18,269 bases of DNA, taken from positions 1 through 18,269 of the forward strand of contig JALHQH010000091.1 in the NCBI GenBank assembly GCA_022842065.1. The letters run 5' to 3'. The DNA comes from Caldilineaceae bacterium. Lineage in GTDB: Bacteria > Chloroflexota > Anaerolineae > Caldilineales > Caldilineaceae. Below, piece by piece: positions 1 through 8,563 of the stretch; the first letter of the stretch is position 1, and the number at the start of each line of letters is the position of its first letter. The notes under the pieces were generated by a model. It searched no databases. It was not told where the DNA came from and saw nothing but the letters and a program-made list of their open reading frames with translations. A program made the translations under genes and the position numbers.

Positions 1-80
1 TTATGTCCCAATTTATGATGGCCGTGGAACTGCCGGATCAGGACTTCCGCGTGTTGGCCTATCAAGCGTTGGTGGATTAA
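1..80 (+). CDS. C-terminal fragment of a rightward gene
   Basis: This is the last 25 codons of a plus-strand reading frame (first full codon at base 3, TAA at 78-80) whose start lies before the window. The visible residues include FMMAVELPDQDFRVLAYQAL. The codons are rich in third-position G/C, like the neighbouring genes, which favours this frame over a second frame open until about base 117. The fragment is too short to assign a family. It converges on the minus-strand gene that ends at 171, with a strong hairpin between them, as expected for the true end of a gene. An in-frame ATG at 3-5 exists but is unlikely to be the real start. Confidence 0.5.
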   Translation, partial: MSQFMMAVELPDQDFRVLAYQALVD

Positions 81-89
81 GAAGAGGCT

Positions 90-163
90 CCAAGCGTTCT
101 GGGGACGGGGGGTAAAAATTCTATTTAACTAGAATTTTTATCGCCCGTCCCCAGAACGCTTGG
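90..163. terminator. Long inverted repeat between convergent genes, probable bidirectional terminator
   Basis: Arms 90-122 and 131-163 are 33 bases each, pair at 31 of 33 positions, and enclose an 8-base loop. The outer part begins CCAAGCGTTCTGGGGACGGG and the inner part is A/T-rich (TAAAAATTCT / AGAATTTTTA). It fills the gap between the stop at 80 and the stop at 171, so it could end transcription in both directions. The symmetry is seen directly; the terminator role is inferred from position. It could instead be a small mobile palindrome. Confidence 0.6.
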
Positions 164-170
164 TAACCCA

Positions 171-1661
<1,491 letters not shown>

Positions 1662-1717
1662 TCGCTTTGGTCCTTAAGTCAAGTGTCCCGGTGGGACGGT
1701 GGATAGTGAATATTTCT

Positions 1718-2848
1718 TTAACTACCAGTAATTTCCTTTAGAAAATCGAAGAACGCCCGTTTGCGCGCGGTGTTGATCCCCCACTGGGCGGGCACCAACT
1801 GATAACCATCCCGATAGTTACCAAAGGCAACCTGCCCGCCGGCCCCTTCACCGGGATCGAAGTAACCCCAACTGGCATAGCGCGACAGGGCAGCCGTAAA
1901 GTTATTTTCCGGCAGGTCAAAGTTAAAGTGATCATCCTCGTTAAAAACAATCGGCTTGGGGGTGTAGGTGGCAAGCGCCCGCGTGCGGTCAACGATGTTG
2001 GCGATCTCACGTGGCTCGGTGATGCCGTTGCCATGGACCAGCAAAAAATCGGAGACAGCGGCCACCGCTTCGCTGGGAATCCACCCACCGCCACCATAAC
2101 TGGTGCCGACTAACAGCCGTCGCCCATTGTCTGTGATCGCCTTGGCTTGGGCGATCAATTCATGCACCCGCGCCGGTTGCAAGATCGTATGTTCATAGCG
2201 GGTATTACACTCGTTGTTGATCTCGATCACAACGTTGGTGTAGCCCTGGGCCAGCACCCACCGGCAGGCTTCAGCAACGGCATGGCATACGGCGGCTTCG
2301 TCGCGGAGCCGTTCATCTTGCCCCTGGTAAAAGAGGCCGAGGATGATCACCATCCCCAGTTCATCGGCTTGATCCAGAATCTGGGTTAGGCGGTCGAGGT
2401 AGGGCTGTTTTAGATTGCCATCGGCAGCAAAGGCTGAATTATGCCAAGGCTGCGAGAGAGGGCTTGGCACACCGGCCCATAATTGCTCATCCGCGATCTC
2501 AACGCCGAGCTCTGCCAGATAGGCTCGGAATTCCGGCTCGCGGTAGTAGCCGCTGGGCGCGCCGCCTTGGAGGTTGAGCGTCATCCCCAGCAAGCCATGC
2601 GCCCGATAAGTCGGCATGGCCGCCAGAAACTCCTGGGTATTGCGCGCCGGATCCCAGCTGTTGGTATCAGGATAGCGCCAGAGAAAGCGCGTATGTTCAT
2701 TTTCATCATCAAAGATGGCGTTCACCATACGGCTGTTGAGAAGCAACCCCTCAATGTGCCAGTCGCGGAAGGTTCGCCCTGCATAGGTCGGTTTGCCATT
2801 GATCAGCCAGGCTTCATCCTGGATCGAAACAGCCGTTTTGCGCGTCAT
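1718..2848 (-). CDS. Cellulase-like clan GH-A glycoside hydrolase, family unassigned
   Basis: This is a 376-residue TIM-barrel-like protein. VVIEINNECN supplies the Asn-Glu pair typical of the clan GH-A acid/base (E213), and PIVFNEDDHFN supplies a probable nucleophile (E304). The spacing of about 90 residues fits this clan. The N-terminus (INGKPTYAGRTFRDW) resembles glycosidase-like proteins that begin with a 'what the subject has' motif. There is no signal peptide, so a cytoplasmic site is likely. The start is supported by AAGGAGAG six bases before the ATG. It lies downstream of a repeat-rich gap and directly upstream of the DUF5060-type hydrolase, with which it probably shares a transcript. 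I do not recognise a precise CAZy family. Confidence 0.75.
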   Translation of the reverse strand: MTRKTAVSIQDEAWLINGKPTYAGRTFRDWHIEGLLLNSRMVNAIFDDENEHTRFLWRYPDTNSWDPARNTQEFLAAMPTYRAHGLLGMTLNLQGGAPSGYYREPEFRAYLAELGVEIADEQLWAGVPSPLSQPWHNSAFAADGNLKQPYLDRLTQILDQADELGMVIILGLFYQGQDERLRDEAAVCHAVAEACRWVLAQGYTNVVIEINNECNTRYEHTILQPARVHELIAQAKAITDNGRRLLVGTSYGGGGWIPSEAVAAVSDFLLVHGNGITEPREIANIVDRTRALATYTPKPIVFNEDDHFNFDLPENNFTAALSRYASWGYFDPGEGAGGQVAFGNYRDGYQLVPAQWGINTARKRAFFDFLKEITGS

Positions 2849-2905
2849 CGTCTCTCCTTGTCATGTGGTTTCCTTCAGCAACTTGGGTCGTTGAATGGTT
2901 GAGCG

Positions 2906-3037
2906 CCCGCACGGCGCTGAAGCGACCGTGCTACAGAACAACGCCCCATAAATGGGGCTACGCGCGCACCCGGATGGGCCGATAAGCCCCATTCATGGGG
3001 CGTTGTTCTGTAGCCCTGCGGCTTTAGCCCAGGGCGG
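2906..3037. repeat. Solitary bipartite GTAG-hairpin repeat (diverged BIME, copy H)
   Basis: The core is an inverted repeat, 2930-2959 with 2985-3014, matching at 29 of 30 positions. Each outer flank is a GTAG followed by an imperfect hairpin. On the plus strand this is GTAGCCCTGCGGCTTTAGCC (3011-3030) continuing through CAGGG; on the minus strand it is GTAGCACGGTCGCTTCAGCG continuing through CCGTGC. This is the same architecture as the array at 8283-9852, and it shares the ACAACG/CGTTGT arm. The flanking hairpins differ in sequence, so it is an older or differently derived copy. It separates the glycosidase start at 2848 from the broken small gene. Confidence 0.7.
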
Positions 3038-3289
3038 CCCGGGGCCGCGCACGTCGCACAAAGAAGGCGACCAAGCCAAAGACCAGTGCCAGTCCGCTCG
3101 AGATCGCCCCGCCGGCCAAAAGCCGACCCGGCAGGGTGTAGACTAAATAGTCCGCGTTGAGGCCAAGCGGCAAATACGGCGCAGGCGGCGATTTTTCTGG
3201 TGTGCCAGATCCAATGCGTGTTGGCGAAGTGCCTCTGCTTCGTCCTGCCGGCTTTTAGATGCTAGATCGGCTTGGTTATCTTGAGGCAT
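3024..3289 (-). pseudogene. Small membrane-anchored protein gene, frameshifted
   Basis: Two adjoining reading frames look like one interrupted gene. From ATG at 3289 the first frame gives MPQDNQADLASKSRQDEAEA, then a basic, helix-forming stretch ending HQKNRRLRR, and runs to TAG at 3143-3145. In the -1 frame, without its own good start, the sequence continues as LPLGLNADYLVYTLPGRLL, then a hydrophobic segment (AGGAISSGLALVFGLVAFF), a basic tail RRARPR, and TAA at 3024-3026. Joined, this would be a protein of about 88 residues with a charged N-terminus and one C-terminal membrane segment. The switch could occur at a run of five A in CAGAAAAATCG (about 3190-3200). No strong Shine-Dalgarno is seen. 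The last codons and the stop lie inside the repeat at 2906-3037, so repeat insertion may have replaced the 3' end. Confidence 0.45.
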
Positions 3290-3339
3290 AGCATTTGATT
3301 TGCTGCTTACTGCGAAGACTCAATAGGCTTTGATATTAT

Positions 3340-3422
3340 CAGTAGACCGCAAGGCTCCAGCGGGATCGCCAGATCCCGTCGGGGATTTGACAATCCCCTT
3401 AGAGCGCTGTTGCGGTCTACTG
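3340..3422. repeat. Cruciform repeat, family II copy 1
   Basis: The 13-base ends CAGTAGACCGCAA (3340-3352) and TTGCGGTCTACTG (3410-3422) are perfect inverted repeats. The interior holds two small hairpins, GGATC-GCCA-GATCC and GGGGATT-TGAC-AATCCCC. A second copy lies at 16887-16971. The element sits in the gap between the nucleoside-hydrolase-like gene and the small broken gene. A similar overall plan (outer arms plus inner hairpins) is seen in the GTAG units, but the sequence is different. Confidence 0.65.
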
Positions 3423-3491
3423 TGTATCAATGGTCCCGGTGGCTGTCAAGCGCACCGCCAACCGGCAATTTGGTCGAGTTCATTCTTTGCC

Positions 3492-4403
3492 TCAGAGCCG
3501 CGATCCGCGGCGGATAAACTGTGCCAACTTGGCAAAGAGATCCTCGTGGATAAAGCGCGTATTCACATTCTCATAGACGCGGATGGGGCGGTATTGACCG
3601 GTATGGATGTAGTGCATCTGCTGATCAAAGGTGGGGGCGGGTTGCCAAGACCAGGTGCCGCACTCAGGGTCCATGATGATGCCGATGCAGGGGGAATCAC
3701 CCAGCGAACGATATTCCATCTCCGGGCGCGTCCTGGCGTTGTGCGCAATGAGTTGATCGATCAGATATTTCCCGATTTCGCCCTGGGTATACATCTTTTC
3801 GATCAGTTCAGCATAGCCGACACTCATGGTGCGATAGGTGCTGCGGGGGATCTGCCACACCTCCAGAGCTGACTTCATCACCACATTGGCGGCGTGAATG
3901 TCGTTGGAAAGATTGTATTCGCGGCCACCGCTGGGCCAGGCACCACCGCCGATCCAGAGCACGCGCACGTTGCGTTCTGCGATCTTCGGCTCCAGTAGTA
4001 GTGCAGAGGCCATGTCGGTGAGTGGGCCGTAGAAGGCAACATGCAGGGGGCGGTTATCATCTTTCATTGCCTCTGCGATGATCAGCCTGGCACCAGGCGA
4101 GTCTATGGGGGTCGCTTCGTCGGGGATGGCATGAGTCGCGCCGGCCTCGACCCGGATCTGATCTTCTAAGCCCATCAGGCGCAGGATCAGCATGGTTTCG
4201 TCGTGGCTATCCTGCATACTGGTGGCCGACTTGCCCGTGCCAAAATGGGCCGGAATGATGCCGTGCAGTTCAAAGGATGGAGTCAGGATGGCGTGGACGA
4301 TGGCATATTGGTCATCGGCCTCGTTCTTGGCGTCGGTGTTGACGATGACGCGTTGTTTGGCCGCAGGCGGGAAAGGGACATCGAAGACGGTAAAATCGCT
4401 CAT
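3492..4403 (-). CDS. Inosine-uridine nucleoside hydrolase family protein
   Basis: This 303-residue protein has the layout of ribonucleoside hydrolases, which cleave N-ribosidic bonds using a Ca2+ held by N-terminal aspartates. The usual DTDxGxDDAxA motif appears as NTDAKNEADDQYAI (residues 22-35), with D24, D30 and D31 as metal-ligand candidates. Further family landmarks are GPLTDMA (126-132), the Gly-rich LWIGGGAWPSGG (149-160), and NLSNDIHAANVV (164-175) in place of the usual FN...DPxAA segment. There is no signal peptide. An AAAGGAG lies about 12 bases before the ATG. It follows the transporter ATPase by 87 bases. The altered metal motif and the sugar-gene neighbourhood suggest it may act on a glycoside rather than a standard nucleoside, which is inference. 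Confidence 0.75.
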   Translation of the reverse strand: MSDFTVFDVPFPPAAKQRVIVNTDAKNEADDQYAIVHAILTPSFELHGIIPAHFGTGKSATSMQDSHDETMLILRLMGLEDQIRVEAGATHAIPDEATPIDSPGARLIIAEAMKDDNRPLHVAFYGPLTDMASALLLEPKIAERNVRVLWIGGGAWPSGGREYNLSNDIHAANVVMKSALEVWQIPRSTYRTMSVGYAELIEKMYTQGEIGKYLIDQLIAHNARTRPEMEYRSLGDSPCIGIIMDPECGTWSWQPAPTFDQQMHYIHTGQYRPIRVYENVNTRFIHEDLFAKLAQFIRRGSRL

Positions 4404-4479
4404 TAGGTTTTCATTCTCCTTTGGTACGGATTCGATTTATACTGATTCCCACGCTGGCGCGTGCAGAACCAGCATGGTG

Positions 4480-4496
4480 GCTTGACTGGGTCAAGC
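4480..4496. promoter_or_regulatory. Small hairpin at the end of the ATPase gene
   Basis: GCTTGAC (4480-4486) and GTCAAGC (4490-4496) form a 7-bp stem with a 3-base loop overlapping the stop codon of the ATPase gene that ends at 4491. No T-run follows in the direction of transcription, so it is not a standard intrinsic terminator. It may only reduce readthrough or protect the mRNA 3' side. Confidence 0.25.
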
Positions 4497-5453
4497 AAAG
4501 TGGCAGTAGACCTCTCGCCCATCTTCCTTTTTGATGGCAGGTGGCCGCTCAACCCGACACCTATCTTCGGCAATCGGACAGCGATTGCAAAAGCGACAGC
4601 CCGTAAAGGCAAACTCTTTCGCCTCGATGTCAGATAGAGCGATTTTTTGCCTGTGCCACTTGGTGCGCGTGTCGGGAATAGAGGCGAGGAGCAATTGTGT
4701 GTACGGGTGCTGGGGATCAGCCAGAATTGTCCTGGCATCACCAAATTCGACAATGCTGCCCCGATACATCACGGCAATATAATCGCTAATGTAATAGGCG
4801 GTCGCCAGATCATGCGTGATATAGAGGAAACTGCGCTTGAACTCCTCTTTTAGCGCGAGGAAAAGATTGATGATGTTCATCCGCAAAGAAGCATCAATCA
4901 TACTAACTGGTTCATCGGCAATGATGATTTCGGGACGCGGGATTAACGCGCGTGCAATCGAAACCCGCTGCAATTCGCCACCAGAGAACTGATTGGGGTA
5001 CTTACCACGGACGTCGTTATAGTCAAGCCCGACTAAACGCAACGCCTCTGCCAGCGCCGCAACGACTTCTGTTTTGTGTAACTGCGCAACTTTGACCGCC
5101 GTATCAGCAAGGTAGCTATCTACCGTCCGGTGGCTACTAAATGCCTCAAAGGGATTTTGAAAGATGGGCTGTACCATGTTAAAGAATTCAACGTTTGATG
5201 GTTTATCACCTTTGCCGACAACCAATTTGTCATAAACGACCGCGCTACCGGAGGTGGGATTCACCAAGCGCAGAATGACCTTCGCCAGCGTGGTTTTCCC
5301 ACTGCCGGACTCGCCAACCACACTAATGATCACCGGTTCGTCGCTCTCAATGGTCAAATTAACCTCGTCCAGCGCGTTAATTCTGACTCTGTTTAGCAAG
5401 CCGCCTAGTTTATACATTTTATTCAAATTCGTGGTTTTTAAGATAGTCGTCAT
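4491..5453 (-). CDS. Opp/Dpp-type ABC transporter ATPase, second subunit (OppF/DppF-like)
   Basis: This 320-residue nucleotide-binding subunit powers the import system formed with the next three genes upstream. It shows Walker A GESGSGKT (47-54), Q-loop Q99, signature FSGGELQR (156-163), Walker B IIIADEP (176-182), and the switch histidine H214. The C-terminal oligo_HPY region carries HPYTQLLL (249-256) and cysteines C286, C289, C292 and C299, a spacing that could hold a metal or Fe-S cluster. The start overlaps the stop of the upstream ATPase as ATGA (5450-5453), indicating translational coupling. In Thermotoga-like bacteria many Opp/Dpp transporters carry oligosaccharides; the glycosidases around this one point the same way. 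Confidence 0.93.
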   Translation of the reverse strand: MTTILKTTNLNKMYKLGGLLNRVRINALDEVNLTIESDEPVIISVVGESGSGKTTLAKVILRLVNPTSGSAVVYDKLVVGKGDKPSNVEFFNMVQPIFQNPFEAFSSHRTVDSYLADTAVKVAQLHKTEVVAALAEALRLVGLDYNDVRGKYPNQFSGGELQRVSIARALIPRPEIIIADEPVSMIDASLRMNIINLFLALKEEFKRSFLYITHDLATAYYISDYIAVMYRGSIVEFGDARTILADPQHPYTQLLLASIPDTRTKWHRQKIALSDIEAKEFAFTGCRFCNRCPIAEDRCRVERPPAIKKEDGREVYCHFA

Positions 5454-6430
5454 GCGCGTCTCGCTACCTCATCTAGTTGATTGGCCTTTTCAGCGTGATG
5501 GCAGGCTACAAAGTGACCTGGGCGGAATTCTCTAAACGCAGGCTCTGTCGTCCGGCAAAGCTCCGTCGCCAAAGGACAGCGGGCCGCAAAGCGACAGCCG
5601 ACGAGATTTTCCCACAGACTAGGGGGACGGCCAGATACACCTTCGCGATGGTGTTTATCACCAATCGTTGGCAGCGATTCAATCAGCATTTTTGTGTAGG
5701 GGTGCAGCGGCTGTCTAAAGATAATTTCTGAGTTCCCAAACTCAACGACCTGGGCCGCATACATAATGAGCATTTTATGCGTAATCTGAAAATGGACACC
5801 CATATCATGCGAAACAAAGAAGATCGTATTCTTCATCTCTTCTTGAATATCCATCAGCAATAGCAGAATCCCTTTTTGCACAACCACATCTAACGCTGTT
5901 GTCGGCTCATCGGCCAAGATGATGCGTGGGTTAAAATAGGTACCCATTGCCACCATAATGCGTTGGCGCATCCCACCCGAGAGTTGATGGGGGTAGGCAT
6001 CAAGGGCTTCCGGCGGCAGATCTAATTTTTGAATATAGTCTCGCACGGCTTCCAGCACTGCCGCTTTATCAGCCCAAGCCGGAAGGTGATCAACAAACTG
6101 TTGCCGAATGCGCGTAACCGGATTGAGCGAGCTCATCGAACTCTGGGGAATGTACGAAATGCTTTTAAACCAATGGTCTCTGATATTCGCGCTGGTCACA
6201 ATCGTGCCATGTTGATCCGCAAAACCGTATTCCACTTGCCCTTTTGCCAGCGCAAGCGGCGAGTCGATGTTGCCGTAAATGACTTTTAACAAGGTTGACT
6301 TACCGCAACCAGATTCGCCGGCAATGCCCAAGATAATGCCTTCCGGAATGTCCAGATTCACCTTGTCAACAGCCGTGACCTTGCCGCGCACCGTGGTATA
6401 GGTTGCTTGAATGTGCTTCAGGCGGATCAT
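5450..6430 (-). CDS. Opp/Dpp-type ABC transporter ATPase, first subunit (OppD/DppD-like)
   Basis: This 326-residue ATPase pairs with the 4491-5453 product. Motifs are Walker A GESGCGKST (38-46), Q-loop Q96, signature LSGGMRQR (150-157), Walker B with D-loop IILADEPTTALD (170-181), and H208. The oligo_HPY tail includes HPYTKMLIESLP (243-254) and cysteines C279, C285, C292 and C310. GAGGA lies six bases before the ATG. Its start overlaps the stop of the permease gene as ATGA (6427-6430), and its own stop overlaps the next ATPase start, so the three genes form one translationally coupled unit. The role as an importer ATPase is certain from motifs; the cargo is inferred from context. Confidence 0.94.
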   Translation of the reverse strand: MIRLKHIQATYTTVRGKVTAVDKVNLDIPEGIILGIAGESGCGKSTLLKVIYGNIDSPLALAKGQVEYGFADQHGTIVTSANIRDHWFKSISYIPQSSMSSLNPVTRIRQQFVDHLPAWADKAAVLEAVRDYIQKLDLPPEALDAYPHQLSGGMRQRIMVAMGTYFNPRIILADEPTTALDVVVQKGILLLLMDIQEEMKNTIFFVSHDMGVHFQITHKMLIMYAAQVVEFGNSEIIFRQPLHPYTKMLIESLPTIGDKHHREGVSGRPPSLWENLVGCRFAARCPLATELCRTTEPAFREFRPGHFVACHHAEKANQLDEVARRA

Positions 6431-7251
6431 AGCTGTCCTCGTCTCTTCGCATAAAGCTCGTTATAGCCGGTAGATGTTAAGAATAGCCCCAAAAATAGCA
6501 AGACGGTTGCCACAACTGGTCCGAGAATCCATAAGTATTGGCCGGTAAACATGGCGTTATAACTCAATGCCCAGAAGATGATTGAGCCAAGTGTGGGAAT
6601 TTCAATATTCGACAGACCAATCACCGCCAGCGCCGCTTCGGTATTGATCACCCACAGGATGGCGTTGATAAAATCAACAACCATAAAGGCAGAGACGTAG
6701 GGAAAGACTTCTTTGGTAACGATGTCCAGCGTCGTTGCACCTGAAAACTTGGCCATATTGATAAATTCGCGTTCGCGCAGGGAGAGCGCCATTGAGCGAA
6801 TCCGGCGCGCCCCCCAGGCCCAGCCAAAGAAGACAAGAATAGCGCCGACAATCACGAATGAGGTTTGTCCACGCAAGAGTGAGGCCAATACGATCAGGAT
6901 GGGGAAGACGGGGATCGCGATAATTGTATCCGTCAACGTCATAATCATGCGATCCGGGAGACCACCAAGATAGCCCGCGAGTAAGCCCACGCCACCGGCA
7001 AGGGTGATGGTGAAGAGACTCACCGAGATGCCAAGGAGCAGCGAATTGCGGACCGCGTAAACGAGCCACCAGAAGATATCCTGTCCCAGACTGTTGGTTC
7101 CCAGCAAATTTTCACTGCCAGCAGGCAGATTTTTGGGGTATGAGCCGTGTTTGGTTGGGTCAACTTCGTTAAAAAACGGCAGCAGAAAACTGCCCAAGAC
7201 CATAATGGCCAGGATGGTAATACCGATTCTCAGACGGTTATTCATTGTCAT
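6427..7251 (-). CDS. Opp/Dpp-type ABC permease, OppC/DppC-like
   Basis: This 274-residue inner-membrane permease has an N-terminal membrane segment (about residues 8-26). It carries the OppC_N-type hallmark GTNSLGQDIFWWLVYAVRNS (51-70), TLTDTIIAIP (105-114), and a BPD_transp_1 coupling loop around REREFINMAKFSGA (159-172) that contacts the ATPases. Several further hydrophobic helices follow. The ATG at 7251 lies six bases after the stop of the partner permease; another ATG two codons in (7245) is also possible, and only a weak AGGT is available for ribosome binding, so coupling to the upstream gene is likely. With the 7258-8259 product it forms the membrane channel of the transporter. Confidence 0.93.
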   Translation of the reverse strand: MTMNNRLRIGITILAIMVLGSFLLPFFNEVDPTKHGSYPKNLPAGSENLLGTNSLGQDIFWWLVYAVRNSLLLGISVSLFTITLAGGVGLLAGYLGGLPDRMIMTLTDTIIAIPVFPILIVLASLLRGQTSFVIVGAILVFFGWAWGARRIRSMALSLREREFINMAKFSGATTLDIVTKEVFPYVSAFMVVDFINAILWVINTEAALAVIGLSNIEIPTLGSIIFWALSYNAMFTGQYLWILGPVVATVLLFLGLFLTSTGYNELYAKRRGQL

Positions 7252-7257
7252 GACTGG

Positions 7258-8259
7258 TTACCTATAACGGATTCTTGGATCAAAGAGCGGATAGATCAGA
7301 TCAAGCACGAGCGTAGCGGTGGCAACGGCGACAATCGTCATCACAATCGTGCCATAGAGCATGTTGTAATCACCGCTGCTGGCAGCCGTTCGCATGAGCA
7401 AACCCATGCCAGGGTAGGAAAACAGAATCTCAATCAGCAAGGCACCGCCGAAAATTGCACCGAGCGACAAGGTAAGCCCGGTAATTTGGGGCAGCAGTGA
7501 GTTTCTGCCCACATAGCTGAGCATGGTCGTTAGCGCTGGTGTTCCTTTCAATTTGGCAAAAGTGACATAGCCTTCTTCCTTGTGCGAGAAGGCAAGCGCT
7601 TTCATACTGAGAATGTTAAAGCCAAGACCAACCACAATGAGCGAAACGGCAGGAAGAAACGAATTGTAGAGAATTTGCCGCATCTTTTCGAAGGTCAACG
7701 GCCCTGGACGAATGGTCGTTGTTAACGGAAAGAGCGCCCATACATAGCCAAAGAGGAGAATCAGGACGAGTGCCACAATGTAATAGGGGATCGGGTAGAT
7801 GATCACCCCAACAACCTCCATCGCATTTGCAGCTTTGCTATCGTGAAAGTACCCAGCGACCAAGCCGATTAAATTGCCTAAGGTCCAAGAGATCAAGGTT
7901 GTTGTCAATAATAACCCTAATGTCCAAGGTAGTGCTCTAAGGATGAACTCCATGACAGGTGTAGGGAACGATGCCAACGAAGGGCCAAAGTCAAACTGGA
8001 ATACAACACGCTTGAGAAAGCCCAGATACTGCGTAAAAAGCGTCCCATCAAGGCCATAAATCTGGCTTAGGGTCTCGCGCAATGCAACGATCTCCTCCGG
8101 CGACATACTCTGCCCTGCCTGGGATTGGAGCTGAAAAATGTATTGCTCAATTGGGTCACTCGGCATAAACCTGGGCAAAAAAAAGGTGATGGTTATGCCG
8201 ATAAAGAGCACCACCACATATGATGCGATTCTGCCAATAATATACTGTAACAGTGCCAT
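7258..8259 (-). CDS. Opp/Dpp-type ABC permease, OppB/DppB-like
   Basis: This 333-residue permease starts MALLQYIIGRIASYVVVLFI, the usual DppB pattern of a basic N-terminus running into the first membrane helix. It ends DLIYPLFDPRIRYR, also typical. The coupling loop lies around ALAFSHKEEGYVTFAKLKGT. The frame stays open to 8316, but the ATG at 8259 is chosen because GGAG (8266-8269) sits six bases upstream, and the longer version would be coded by a palindromic repeat. Its gene is separated from the binding-protein gene (9861-11816) by the 1.6 kb repeat-and-transposase block, where a shorter gap would be normal. Expression therefore depends on readthrough of that block or on a promoter inside it. 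Confidence 0.93.
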   Translation of the reverse strand: MALLQYIIGRIASYVVVLFIGITITFFLPRFMPSDPIEQYIFQLQSQAGQSMSPEEIVALRETLSQIYGLDGTLFTQYLGFLKRVVFQFDFGPSLASFPTPVMEFILRALPWTLGLLLTTTLISWTLGNLIGLVAGYFHDSKAANAMEVVGVIIYPIPYYIVALVLILLFGYVWALFPLTTTIRPGPLTFEKMRQILYNSFLPAVSLIVVGLGFNILSMKALAFSHKEEGYVTFAKLKGTPALTTMLSYVGRNSLLPQITGLTLSLGAIFGGALLIEILFSYPGMGLLMRTAASSGDYNMLYGTIVMTIVAVATATLVLDLIYPLFDPRIRYR

Positions 8260-8261
8260 AT

Positions 8262-8269
8262 CTTTCTCC
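8262..8269 (-). promoter_or_regulatory. Ribosome binding site deciding the permease start
   Basis: Minus-strand GGAGAAAG ends seven or fewer bases before the ATG at 8259 and is the only good ribosome site near the 5' end of this frame. It lies in the 23-base strip between the permease gene and repeat copy A, so the repeat block ends just short of the translation signals. Confidence 0.7.
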
Positions 8270-8282
8270 GATTTTGGTGGTC

Positions 8283-8404
8283 CGCCCCGCCATGAATGGA
8301 CAGGGCTACAGAACAACGCTTGATAAACCAGGCTAGCTCGGCTGCAAGCAAGTCCCGTTTAGGGGACGTTGTTTGGTAGCCCGGCGGCTTCAGCCCCGGG
8401 CGGG
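8283..8404. repeat. GTAG-hairpin pair (BIME), copy A
   Basis: Left half, read on the minus strand, is GTAG followed by the imperfect hairpin CCCTGTCCATTCATGGCGGGG without its last base pairs. The right half, read on the plus strand, is GTAGCCCGGCGGCTTCAGCC closing with CCGGG. The inner arms disagree at two positions: the left arm has CTACAGAACAACG, as in the solitary copy at 2906-3037, and the right arm has CGTTGTTTGGTAG, as in copies C to G. The centre carries AGCTCGGCTGCAAGCAAGTC, shared only with copy B. Confidence 0.85.
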
Positions 8405-8436
8405 CATGATCATCCCCCAATGACCGGTTGCTGCCA

Positions 8437-8560
8437 CCCGCCCCGCCATAAATGGACGGGGCTACAGAACAACGCCTGGTAAACCAGGCTAGCTCGGCTG
8501 CAAGCAAGTCCCGTTCAGGGGACGTTGTTTGGTAGCCCGGCGGCTTCAGCCCCGGGCGGG
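8437..8560. repeat. GTAG-hairpin pair (BIME), copy B
   Basis: Same structure as copy A, with the same central segment and the same mismatched inner arms (CTACAGAACAACG against CGTTGTTTGGTAG). It is separated from A by a 32-base spacer (ATGATCATCCCCCAATGACC and following bases). It ends three bases before the transposase stop codon. Confidence 0.87.
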
Positions 8561-8563
8561 CAT

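Noticed and set aside
8260..8316. N-terminal extension of the DppB-like permease
   Set aside because: The extra 19 codons lie partly in a palindromic repeat and precede a good ribosome site for the ATG at 8259, where the family N-terminus begins.
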